Below, piece by piece: positions 1 through 8,193 of a DNA stretch of 42,876 nucleotides. Position numbers and translations under genes: made by a program. The notes under the pieces are model-generated. The model worked only from the letters and a program-made list of their open reading frames with translations, was not told where the DNA came from and did not search any database. The stretch covers positions 1-42,876 of the forward strand of contig JAYZFL010000015.1 in the NCBI GenBank assembly GCA_036336795.1, in the 5' to 3' direction. Numbering within the stretch: position 1 is the first letter of the stretch; each line of letters begins with the position of its first letter. Source of the DNA: UBA822 sp036336795 (GTDB lineage: Bacteria > Gemmatimonadota > Gemmatimonadetes > Longimicrobiales > Gaopeijiaceae).

Positions 1-86
1 TGCTCTTGCTGACCAAGTGCGCGGTCGATCCCAAATACCCAAAGGCGAGATTCATCGGGAAGTTCCTCAAATGCGACCAGTGGCAT
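1..86 (-). CDS. Unknown protein, N-terminal fragment cut by window edge
   Basis: An ATG at 86-84 opens a frame that stays open to base 1, giving about 28 residues that begin MPLVAFEELPDESRLWVFG. The ATG overlaps the TGA of the upstream permease gene by one base (TGATG), which argues for a translationally coupled, real gene. The start resembles the short N-terminus of small uncharacterised proteins of the pattern 'F-x-x-L-P-D-x-x-R-x-W-V/I', but I cannot assign a function. Most of the gene lies outside the window. Confidence 0.55.
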   Translation of the reverse strand, partial: MPLVAFEELPDESRLWVFGIDRALGQQE

Positions 87-1225
87 CAAGCAGATTTCCC
101 TTCTCCAGAACCCTCAGGGTCCAGGACAGTTTGGCTCTCAACGGCCGCCCTAGCTTGCGGTGGCGATTTATCAAGCAGAATGGCTACCCATCGGAGATCT
201 TCGGTGTTCTCAAGCATGATCTTTACGACCATCGTCAGTGGAACAGCAAGGAGCGCACCGACGGGACCCCAGATCCAAGCCCAGAAGAGCAAAGAAAGTA
301 TAACAACCAGTGTGGAGAGGCCCAAACGTCGGCCCATTAAATTAGGTTCGATGATATTTCCAAAGACGGTATTAATTACGCCATAGCCCACAGCAACAAG
401 AGTGAAGTGTCCAAGTGTACCGAATTGCACGATACTGAAGAGTAGTGCAGGAACCGCGGCCAGAATCGATCCGACCGTCGGGATATAGTTCATGACGAAT
501 CCGATGAGACCGAGAAGGACCGGAAAGTCTAAATTTAGGAGCCATGCCATACCTCCGATGAGCACCCCGGTGGCCAAGCTGACGACAGTTTTGATGCCGA
601 GGTATGCCTGCACTTCCCTCACAATTTTAGTCGCACGCCGTCTGTCGTGGCCCACGGCCTTGGACACGCTACCACGCTCCTCGTGGTCAGGCCCCACGAT
701 CGCACGAAACTTGGACGGAAACACTGTGGCCTCACCCAGAACAAACGCCATTATAAGCAAGACGAGGAATGTGTTGGTCAAGAAACCCGCCACCCTTGCA
801 GCAGTTCTACCGAAGAGGTCAACCGCCGCGCCCGGATCTATTAGTTCGAAAGTCAAATATTGATCGAGTGGCATTCCTAACTGCACGCTTAGACCCTCTA
901 CCCACGAAGCGTACAGGAAAACGAGCCTGGTGCGGTATCCAGGAAGCTGGTCTTGAAAATCCGCTACCGCCTGGGTGCCGAGCATGATGAGCGCTCCGAA
1001 TACCGCACCAATGACTAGCATTGTGAGCACAATAGCCAAGCTCGGAGGAACCCGACGGTTCTGAAACCAAGCCATCAGAGGCATACTCATTACGGCCAAG
1101 AAGATAGCAAGAGCAAAAGGAAGGAGGATGCTTGCGCCTTCACGGAGGCCGGCCACAATAACCACCAGACTGGCACCCATGAGGAGGAAGCGTGCCCCGG
1201 GGTTGTCGGTTCGCTCGAAAATCAT
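86..1225 (-). CDS. AI-2E family transporter (PerM/YdiK-like permease)
   Basis: A 379-residue polytopic inner-membrane protein with hydrophobic segments near residues 12-55, 60-85, 145-170 and a dense block from about 205 to 345. The C-terminal block has family features: a GLIGFVMNYIPTVGS segment, then NIIEPNLMGRRLGLSTLVVI, then a WAWIWGPVGALLAVPLT stretch. The family (PF01594) includes exporters of autoinducer-2 and Na+/H+ antiporters, so the substrate cannot be read from sequence. The ATG at 1225 is the first in-frame start. It is divergent from the release-factor-like gene and is followed with a 1-base overlap by the fragmentary gene at the window edge, so the two are probably co-transcribed. 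A charged linker around residues 185-200 sits between the two membrane halves. Confidence 0.9.
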   Translation of the reverse strand: MIFERTDNPGARFLLMGASLVVIVAGLREGASILLPFALAIFLAVMSMPLMAWFQNRRVPPSLAIVLTMLVIGAVFGALIMLGTQAVADFQDQLPGYRTRLVFLYASWVEGLSVQLGMPLDQYLTFELIDPGAAVDLFGRTAARVAGFLTNTFLVLLIMAFVLGEATVFPSKFRAIVGPDHEERGSVSKAVGHDRRRATKIVREVQAYLGIKTVVSLATGVLIGGMAWLLNLDFPVLLGLIGFVMNYIPTVGSILAAVPALLFSIVQFGTLGHFTLVAVGYGVINTVFGNIIEPNLMGRRLGLSTLVVILSLLFWAWIWGPVGALLAVPLTMVVKIMLENTEDLRWVAILLDKSPPQARAAVESQTVLDPEGSGEGKSA

Positions 1226-1335
1226 CTACGGTATCGAGTAAGTTAGAGGCACGGTGTCGATTCAATATCTAGCACGTTACGTCGAACTGTACTATAAAAG
1301 ATTACAGTAAACCTCGTACCATCCAAGGGTCTGCG

Positions 1336-1710
1336 ATGGCTGAACACCGAACTGATCCCCGGCCTCCGATCCCAAAGTCGGACATTGAACTCCTCGCACA
1401 ATGTCGAGTTCAGGTGTTTCGCGCCGGTGGTAAGGGCGGGCAACACCAGAATGTCACGGAGAGTGGAGTTCGCTTGATCCATCTCCCCACTGGAACTGTT
1501 GTCTCGAGTCGACGTCGTCGCAGTCAGCATGCCAACAAGAGAGAGGCACTCGCTGTGCTTCGGAGAAAGCTGATCACAATCCACCATCGACGAAAGCCTA
1601 GGATTCCCACGGGAGTTCCGAAACGAGTGCTTGCGCGGCGGCGGCGGGTGAAACGTCGACGCTCACTGCGAAAGGCACTTCGCCAAACTCCAAAGCTGGA
1701 AGATAATTAG
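1336..1710 (+). CDS. Release-factor-like peptidyl-tRNA hydrolase (ArfB/YaeJ-like)
   Basis: This 124-residue protein is essentially a lone RF-1 catalytic domain. It carries the GGQ motif at residues 34-36 inside GGKGGQHQNVTESGVRL, the loop that triggers hydrolysis of peptidyl-tRNA in the ribosomal P site. There is no codon-recognition domain. The last 40 residues are strongly Arg/Lys-rich (RRRRVKRRRS), as in ArfB, where a basic tail occupies the empty mRNA channel of stalled ribosomes. The role is therefore probably rescue of non-stop ribosomes, alongside the tmRNA encoded at 24998-25354. The ATG at 1336 was chosen as the first in-frame start. It is divergent from the permease gene and convergent with the VWA operon. 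It could instead be a less studied 'release factor-like' paralogue; biochemical activity is inferred. Confidence 0.85.
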   Translation: MAEHRTDPRPPIPKSDIELLAQCRVQVFRAGGKGGQHQNVTESGVRLIHLPTGTVVSSRRRRSQHANKREALAVLRRKLITIHHRRKPRIPTGVPKRVLARRRRVKRRRSLRKALRQTPKLEDN

Positions 1711-1761
1711 GGCTCTTGCCCACCGTTACACAGATATTTCCATTGCTCCTTCGTGAAAGAT

Positions 1762-1804
1762 CAGATCGTTGAAATGGATCTGTAAGAAGAGGCTTCTCTC
1801 TTTT
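1762..1804 (+). terminator. Possible terminator between convergent genes
   Basis: Between the convergent release-factor-like gene and the VWA operon lie a 6-bp hairpin (CAGATC at 1762-1767 with GATCTG at 1777-1782), a second 5-bp hairpin (AGAAG/CTTCT, 1785-1797), then a CTCTTTT tract. Each stem is short, so this is a weak call. Confidence 0.25.
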
Positions 1805-1867
1805 GTTCGCCTCCCTGATGACCCCCTGTTTTCTCAACTAGATCAAGTATCTCATTCGACCAATCAG

Positions 1868-4417
1868 CTAGGCAAAGCGCCTCCAGAACCAAGGAGCCCT
1901 TCGTATTGCAATATCGAACAGATAGCCAAGGAGCGCTAATCCTGCTAGCCAGGGCCAAAGTGGAGTCGGCACCGACGCGGATTCCCCATAGTCGTCAAAA
2001 ATGTCCTCAATATCGGGAAGTACCAGCCCGCCCGTCTGAGTACTGATCGTGCTCAACAACTCCGAGTTAGGCGGATACAATCGATACTCATCACGGTAAG
2101 GATAATAGATAGCCTCCGATCGATTTTCGACACCATCCCCAGAGAGTCGAAATAGGTATGGGTCATCACTGGACGTCTCGATGGGATGCCTGGCTTGGAA
2201 AGTAGAAGGGCCAACCTGATCAAGCCTCAAGGGCATCCCTATGTTGCCCGACTCAACAACCTCCAGATTCGGAGAAAAATCGCCCTGATACACACCTTCC
2301 TCTGAAATAGCACTAAGCGTGATCACTACCTCATCTCCGACTCGATCCACGACGAAGTTCAGTTCGCCATCACCATCACGTTTCATCGTCTCACGGATCA
2401 ACTGCGCCCAGAATTTTCCGTAGCCGTCCCATGTCAGCCAGTCCACAGCCCAGCGGTTCTTCACACCAGAGGTAAAAACCGCAGTCTTCCCCAGCCCATA
2501 GCGCCATTGGGCAAGAATCGGGGACTCCGAATCAGATTCGAGAAGCACTTCCGCCGTTTCCTTTATACGTGTCCTCACGTATCCCTTGAGCGCCGGAGCC
2601 GAGGCTAGGTCAATGCCAGTAAACGCTTCAACCGACCTCCTAACTGCGGTCACAACTGGTTCTTCGACAAGTGTGGCCTGAGAAGCGATTTGGGTCTCTT
2701 CGACAAAAATCTGAGGCACACGACGTACATCTCTGATGAAGTAACTACGACCGTTTCCCCAATCGGCGATGTTGCTGAGCAGATCCCGATCAGCCTCCTC
2801 ACCCACTGCGACCGACGAGACCGTGATTCCCGAATCTGCCATACTTGATACCAATGTTTCGTAGTCGTCGGAATACGTCTTGCCATCTGAGAGGAGGATG
2901 ACGTGCCTAACTTCTTCGTTGGTATCTACGAGAGTTTCAAAAGCTTCCTCCAAAGCTGGAAAAATATTCGTTTGAGATCCCGCAATGACCCGGCTGATGT
3001 ATTCGTTGATAAGAGATTTTTCAACGGCAAGTTGCAACGGAACCGTGACATACGGTGTGTCATCGAATGTAATCAAGCTGAACCTGTGCGTTGGCTCTAA
3101 TAAGTCCAACGCGGCCTTTGCGGCCTCCTTAGAAAGTTCCAACTTTAAACCGACCATGCTGTAGGACTTGTCCATGACAATTACAAGGGCCAAGTCCTTT
3201 CGCTTCTCATCAACCTCGAACAAGACCGGAAGTACCTCCTCGACTGCCGAGTCCTTATAGCCCTCTTCGCCATAGCTGGTTTCTCCTCCGACGAAGATAA
3301 AACCGCCCCCAGTGTCCCGAACATAATCGAGAATCGCCGTCATTTGAGCGTCTTGAAGATCATTTCTCGGTACATCACTCAGGAGAACCAAGTCATATTC
3401 ATCAAGGCCACTGGATCGCATTGGCAATTCACCGGGAATTCCAAGGACAACGTCCACACCCTCTCCAACCAAAGCGTCGCGAAGATAGTGGGAACTTTCT
3501 GAATGGCCCTCGACATAGAGCACCCGAGGTTGTGCATCAACCGAGATCGATTTTGTGTGTACGTCGTTTCGTTCCACCGGGTCTAAATCGTTCTGCAATT
3601 GGGCCGAGAGGATACGCGAACCTTCGTCAGTCAATCGGACTTCAAAGTCAACAGCGTTGAGGCCGGGTTGGAGCTGCACCTCCTTGGCCTGGAGAGTTCC
3701 CTCATTTCCCGACAGCTCCACTAGCGCTTCGGTTGCGATCCGGCTGAAGACCTGCACAGTCGCGACGATAGGCTCCTGTTGTCGGATTTCTTCTGGTAAC
3801 ACAATCGTTTCGATCCAGCTGTCCCCTTCACCACGGACTGTAGCTGGCAAAGTGAATATCCGGACACCAGCCTCCTGTGCTCTACCTAAAGCCGTCAGAA
3901 CGTCACCGGTATTTTCGTTGCCGTCAGTAATCAGCACGAGGCGCTTCAGGTATCTCGGATCGAAACTTCGTAGCGATTGCCGGACGGCAATTTCGAGGTT
4001 GGTTGCTTGCTGATTGATGGACCGATCGGCACCATCTGTGGATACTTCCAGTGTACGGATCGCTTCTGGAGTTCCTACGCTCGCAGCTGATCCTGCGAAA
4101 GCAATGAAAGAAGAGTGCGCGGGTCCTCCTTGAGCGTTCGCGGACGCTATCCAATCTATGGCATTACTTACGAAGGCAGGGTCGACGCTACTCGAAACAT
4201 CAAGGGCGTAAATGACCGACATCCACTTTCCAGCCCTATGCCAAACGGGCTGCATCAACGCTAAGGCAAGGAGAATGATCACCGATCCGCGCACAACCGT
4301 CGAGAGGGTGAGATGCCTCGGAGCTAGTCCGATGGTCGTATGACGGGTCGCTCTCCAGATCAGAGGTATCCCGAGAAAGAAGACTAGTGGCCAGTAGTGC
4401 TCGAACTCGACGCTCAT
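1868..4417 (-). CDS. Membrane protein with two VWA domains and a glutamine-amidotransferase-like middle
   Basis: 849 residues. Two N-terminal membrane segments (about 8-22 and 40-60) are followed by a VWA domain whose MIDAS motif is DVSSS at 73-77, with a second metal loop near LITDGNE (162-168). Residues about 295-400 resemble the class I glutamine-amidotransferase-like fold found in such proteins (GGFIFVGGETSYG at 371-383) without an obvious catalytic Cys. A second VWA domain has MIDAS DKSYS at 416-420. A C-terminal membrane helix lies near 818-838. The bulk is therefore probably periplasmic, anchored at both ends. It is the last gene of the MoxR operon and its ATG overlaps the stop of the preceding BatA-like gene by 4 bases (ATGA). 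The family is linked to metal-dependent protein assembly and envelope stress; the partner is unknown. Confidence 0.85.
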   Translation of the reverse strand: MSVEFEHYWPLVFFLGIPLIWRATRHTTIGLAPRHLTLSTVVRGSVIILLALALMQPVWHRAGKWMSVIYALDVSSSVDPAFVSNAIDWIASANAQGGPAHSSFIAFAGSAASVGTPEAIRTLEVSTDGADRSINQQATNLEIAVRQSLRSFDPRYLKRLVLITDGNENTGDVLTALGRAQEAGVRIFTLPATVRGEGDSWIETIVLPEEIRQQEPIVATVQVFSRIATEALVELSGNEGTLQAKEVQLQPGLNAVDFEVRLTDEGSRILSAQLQNDLDPVERNDVHTKSISVDAQPRVLYVEGHSESSHYLRDALVGEGVDVVLGIPGELPMRSSGLDEYDLVLLSDVPRNDLQDAQMTAILDYVRDTGGGFIFVGGETSYGEEGYKDSAVEEVLPVLFEVDEKRKDLALVIVMDKSYSMVGLKLELSKEAAKAALDLLEPTHRFSLITFDDTPYVTVPLQLAVEKSLINEYISRVIAGSQTNIFPALEEAFETLVDTNEEVRHVILLSDGKTYSDDYETLVSSMADSGITVSSVAVGEEADRDLLSNIADWGNGRSYFIRDVRRVPQIFVEETQIASQATLVEEPVVTAVRRSVEAFTGIDLASAPALKGYVRTRIKETAEVLLESDSESPILAQWRYGLGKTAVFTSGVKNRWAVDWLTWDGYGKFWAQLIRETMKRDGDGELNFVVDRVGDEVVITLSAISEEGVYQGDFSPNLEVVESGNIGMPLRLDQVGPSTFQARHPIETSSDDPYLFRLSGDGVENRSEAIYYPYRDEYRLYPPNSELLSTISTQTGGLVLPDIEDIFDDYGESASVPTPLWPWLAGLALLGYLFDIAIRRAPWFWRRFA

Positions 4418-6240
4418 ACCGTGAGTCTACGGTGATACGTGAACCATTCTCCAGTAACCAGGAGTGTGGCGACAACAAGTAGGGTCACCCAAAGTTTTGG
4501 GTTTTCCTCGACTTCCCTTCCCCCGAATGGCATCTCGATAGGAGAAGAGTCGACCTCTGGACCAAAGTTCGAGGCATTCACCGAAGAATGCCTCTGGCTC
4601 GTGAGATTCACCGCCACGTGAACGCGGCGATCTGAAGCTACTACTGTAAACAAGCCAGCCTCGGACGCGGTGAACACGGTTCGGCCAGGTAGTGACGAAG
4701 CCGCGACACTGTTACCCTCAAGATCAGCTACCTCGGCCATCGGAATTGGCACCTCAATCCGACCTGGACTTCTGGATAAGGCAAAGCGTTCACCTGTTAA
4801 CCAATTCATGGTATTCGCCAGAAAAATCGGAAACCCTGGTTGTAGCGGAAAATTGGAATCCTCCAGGGCAAACGACACTCGTACCAATTCCTCCGATGCC
4901 ACCACTAGGGGCGTCTCTCTGTTTCCGATAACGACATCTGCTTCCCGATGAGAGAAGATCTCTGAGCTCTGCATGAGTTCGTTCGACATGTCAGGCAAAG
5001 CGATTCGCACAGCACGATCAACACGGAGGTCGTTAAGTGAGACGAATTGGAGCAGAGGATGTTGAATATCCCATCCGCTGACATCGGGTGTATTCAAAAC
5101 CTGAATTGTGCCAGACAGCCAATCCGTATCCGGTGGCATGAACAAAAGAGAGGGGCCCGGAGGAGGCTCTGCTGGTGCGAAGCGGTCGAAAACATACACG
5201 TCGGCCGGGACTCCACTATCGTACTCTCTCGGCGGCAGTACGGTTAGTAGGAGTCCTTCGTCAGCTGCGAGTGCGTTCTCCAGATAAACGCTTCCTGGAG
5301 TAACTAGAGAAACCCGTGTTGGGCTTTGAACAGGCAAGAATCCGTAGGCATAGTCATCCGCCACAAAAGCATCACCGTTCGATATCACCGAGGCACGGAT
5401 CACCCCCCGATCAAAACTCGAAAGATCGATAGACCGCACTCGTGATTCTCCGGGTTGGAGCATCACGTCATCTCGTTGGCCAACGCCCCCACTACCGACG
5501 AGACGGACCGAGACCTCTTTTGGTTCGAAAGAAGTGTTGGTAACCTCTAGGAATGCTTGATACCTGATCGGTCCCGAAGGTATCGCGTTGACTGTGAATG
5601 CAGTGATACCCACGTTGTCGGCAGGCTCGAAGACCGAAGCCAGAATAGCTTCGTCCGGGACATCATCCACCATGACGCCGTCCGAAATGAAGTAAAGCTC
5701 GGCGTCCGACTTGGGAATCGTCGGAAACCGAGGATCACCTCCAAGCGACACCGTGAGCCTCGCAAGAACGTCGAGAGCCTCAGGGCGATTTCCCGGCGTG
5801 GTCGGAGGAGCCTGACCCGACGTATCGACGATGAGGAACTCGCCGTCCACACTTCTTTCACCAATGAGTTGCCGTACCCGTTCCACGGCATGATCCCAGC
5901 GAGTGAAGCCGTCAGACATCCTTGTCGACATGGTCGCCGAGTTATCGATCACAATCGTGATTGCTCGGGTGTTCAAGCCAGTCGTGGAAAGCTCGGGCTG
6001 TCCAATGGCCGTTCCCACAGACAGACAGACAAGAAGAGCGATCATTAGAGATATCCACCACCGAAGTCGATCAAGGAGTGAGCTTTTCCGCTTCTCTCTG
6101 AGAAGCCGATTCCAGAGAAGTCTGGAGGGTACGACCAATCGCCGCACTGGTGGTTTCAGCCAATATAGGATAACCACGGCGATACCAGTTGTCGCGAGAA
6201 GAACGCCAACAAGAGAGCTGCTCATCCCCAGGAACGTCAT
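4414..6240 (-). CDS. BatA-type membrane protein with VWA domain
   Basis: 608 residues. The N-terminus matches the BatA/aerotolerance regulator N-terminal region: a membrane helix at about 8-27, a short basic linker (KPPVRRLVVPSRLLW), a second helix at about 62-80, then a VWA domain with MIDAS-like DNSAT at 99-103. A beta-rich region of about 400 residues follows, with a final membrane helix near the C-terminus (LWVTLLVVATLLVTGEW). Both neighbours overlap it by 4 bases, so translation of the three VWA/DUF58 genes is coupled. Proteins of this type work with MoxR ATPases, probably as a metal-dependent scaffold at the cytoplasmic membrane; the specific substrate is not known. The MIDAS has Ala at its fourth position and Thr at its fifth, within the family's allowed range. 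Confidence 0.85.
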   Translation of the reverse strand: MTFLGMSSSLVGVLLATTGIAVVILYWLKPPVRRLVVPSRLLWNRLLREKRKSSLLDRLRWWISLMIALLVCLSVGTAIGQPELSTTGLNTRAITIVIDNSATMSTRMSDGFTRWDHAVERVRQLIGERSVDGEFLIVDTSGQAPPTTPGNRPEALDVLARLTVSLGGDPRFPTIPKSDAELYFISDGVMVDDVPDEAILASVFEPADNVGITAFTVNAIPSGPIRYQAFLEVTNTSFEPKEVSVRLVGSGGVGQRDDVMLQPGESRVRSIDLSSFDRGVIRASVISNGDAFVADDYAYGFLPVQSPTRVSLVTPGSVYLENALAADEGLLLTVLPPREYDSGVPADVYVFDRFAPAEPPPGPSLLFMPPDTDWLSGTIQVLNTPDVSGWDIQHPLLQFVSLNDLRVDRAVRIALPDMSNELMQSSEIFSHREADVVIGNRETPLVVASEELVRVSFALEDSNFPLQPGFPIFLANTMNWLTGERFALSRSPGRIEVPIPMAEVADLEGNSVAASSLPGRTVFTASEAGLFTVVASDRRVHVAVNLTSQRHSSVNASNFGPEVDSSPIEMPFGGREVEENPKLWVTLLVVATLLVTGEWFTYHRRLTV

Positions 6241-7127
6241 CCGAGGAATCTTCCTTGGCGAAAAACCCGGAGGATCAAATCCTCAAAGGGCACATCAGTG
6301 GTCGTCCGCACGTAACCCCAACCATTCTTACGACAATAGTTACCGACCTCGTCACAATGTTCTTCGAACTTCTCTGCATACGCTTCTAAGAGCGCCGGAG
6401 TCACTTTTATCCTCTCTGTTGTACCAAGTTCAGAGTCTTCCAAGAGAATCTCATCTGGAAACTCAGGTTGAGCTTCGTCGGTGCTATAGATGTGCACGGC
6501 AAAAAGATCTTGCCTGAAGTACCGGAGCATGTCGAAAGCCTTCTCGAATCCGGACTCGTCTAAGAAGTCAGAAACCACCACCACAAGGCCACGCCGTCTA
6601 CGTGCAGAAAAGAAATTCTTGATCGCGTGCTCAATGGAGGTTTCCCCTCGGGGCTCTACGGATTCGAGAAACCGAAATGCATTCCACACTTGGTTTTTAC
6701 CCCTGCGCGCTGAAAGCTCCTGAGAGATTCCATTGGCATATCCAACCAGATTAACACGATCTTGATTGAGGAGACCGATATAGCATAATGCAGCGGCGAT
6801 CTTGCGAGCGTAATCAAATTTCAGTGGCACCCCGTAGTCCATTGATTTACTCGCGTCAAAAAAAATATAGATCGGTAAATCTGCGTCTTCCTCGAAAATC
6901 CTCAAAATGAGCTTGTCGAGGCGCAGATATGTGCGCCAATCTACGTTCTTAGTGTCCTCACCCGACACGTATTGACGATAGTCCGCAAACTCAATCCCTG
7001 AGTCAGTTTTCTTCTTGGCACGATGCTCGCCGTGCATGTGACCAGGGATCATTTGACCTGAGACAACATTCAGGTACTCCAACTTCTTCAGAAAATCGTC
7101 ATCGAACAGAGTTCCCGTTTCAGTCAT
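6237..7127 (-). CDS. DUF58 domain protein (MoxR-associated VWA-like)
   Basis: 296 residues, soluble, no signal peptide. The DUF58 signature is clear: a DYRQYVSGEDTKNVDWRTY segment (residues 49-67) followed by a VWA-like core with the metal-binding motif DASKS at 91-95. In the family this protein is encoded next to a MoxR AAA+ ATPase and is thought to act as its adaptor or client. Here it follows moxR by 70 bases and its stop overlaps the start of the BatA-like gene by 4 bases. The ATG at 7127 is the first in-frame start and gives a normal family length. Confidence 0.92.
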   Translation of the reverse strand: MTETGTLFDDDFLKKLEYLNVVSGQMIPGHMHGEHRAKKKTDSGIEFADYRQYVSGEDTKNVDWRTYLRLDKLILRIFEEDADLPIYIFFDASKSMDYGVPLKFDYARKIAAALCYIGLLNQDRVNLVGYANGISQELSARRGKNQVWNAFRFLESVEPRGETSIEHAIKNFFSARRRRGLVVVVSDFLDESGFEKAFDMLRYFRQDLFAVHIYSTDEAQPEFPDEILLEDSELGTTERIKVTPALLEAYAEKFEEHCDEVGNYCRKNGWGYVRTTTDVPFEDLILRVFRQGRFLG

Positions 7128-7197
7128 GGGAACAGACGCGGCCTTCGGCCTGAGCGGGACTGGTGTAGTCGTGGGATGAGCCCCGAATTAACGACAA

Positions 7198-8193
7198 CTA
7201 TTCGGTGGGCTCCGCGACGTCATTCATGATTTCAGTCAAGATGACGTCTGGATCAATTCGATCTGCTTCACCTTCGAAATTCAAGAGAACCCGATGTCGA
7301 AGAGCTGGCAGCATATACGCTCGAACGTCCTCACATGAGACATGGACTCGATCGTTGAGTAATGCGTTGATCTTCCCCCCGATGACCAGTGTCTGAGTAC
7401 CCCGAGGACTCGCTCCAAACCGAACGTAACGTTGAGTTAGAGGGTGTGCTTCCGGTGTATCGGGATGAGTAGCTAGAGTAAGACGGATCGCATAGTCCTG
7501 TACCGATCGAGCGATCGGTACAGAGCGCGCTGTCTCTCTCATGAGGAGAATTTGTTCTCGATCCAAGACCGTATCCGCCTGGGGCTCCTCTCGCCGCGTG
7601 GTCCGATCCATGATTTCATGCATATGTTCGGCTGTGGGGTAGGTAATCCGAAGCTTGTAAAAGAATCGATCTAACTGCGCTTCGGGGAGGGGGTATGTCC
7701 CCTCCATTTCTAGAGGATTTTGAGTCGCCAACACGAAAAAGGGAGGCTGTAGAACGTGCGTTGTGGTGCCTACCGTGACACTCCGCTCCTGCATCGCCTC
7801 CAGAAGTGCGGACTGAGTCTTTGGCGTGGCTCGGTTGATCTCATCCGCAAGCAAGATATTCGTGAAGATCGGCCCTTCCTGAAATGCGAGATGCTTACCC
7901 CCTACGTCACTTTCATGTACGACGTCGCTACCAACGATATCACCCGGCATGAGGTCTGGAGTGAATTGGATGCGTGAAAAGGCAAGGTGAAGTACATCCG
8001 CCACTGTCGCGACAATCTTAGTTTTTCCGATCCCTGGAATGCCCTCAAGCAGTACGTGTCCTTTGGCGAGAAGGCTGATCAAAGTCCCGTCGATAATCTC
8101 TTCGTTCCCAACGATGACGGTCGAGATTTCGTCCTTGACCTGCTGGAACTGTTCCGTGAACAAACCTATTTGGCTGTCTAATGTGATCGTCAT
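7198..8193 (-). CDS. MoxR-family AAA+ ATPase
   Basis: 331 residues. The Walker A motif is GIPGIGKT (51-58) and Walker B is ILLADE (113-118) within LLADEINRATPKTQSALLEAMQE, the typical MoxR sequence; the sensor-1 ATQNP follows. MoxR ATPases act as chaperone-like remodelers that mature protein complexes together with VWA proteins. All such partners are encoded directly downstream here. The start overlaps the stop of the upstream coiled-coil membrane gene by 4 bases (ATGA), which supports the ATG at 8193. Confidence 0.95.
   Translation of the reverse strand: MTITLDSQIGLFTEQFQQVKDEISTVIVGNEEIIDGTLISLLAKGHVLLEGIPGIGKTKIVATVADVLHLAFSRIQFTPDLMPGDIVGSDVVHESDVGGKHLAFQEGPIFTNILLADEINRATPKTQSALLEAMQERSVTVGTTTHVLQPPFFVLATQNPLEMEGTYPLPEAQLDRFFYKLRITYPTAEHMHEIMDRTTRREEPQADTVLDREQILLMRETARSVPIARSVQDYAIRLTLATHPDTPEAHPLTQRYVRFGASPRGTQTLVIGGKINALLNDRVHVSCEDVRAYMLPALRHRVLLNFEGEADRIDPDVILTEIMNDVAEPTE

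Noticed and set aside
3555..4013. 152-codon plus-strand frame inside the double-VWA gene
   Set aside because: It is a shadow of a well-supported gene with MIDAS motifs and operon overlaps.
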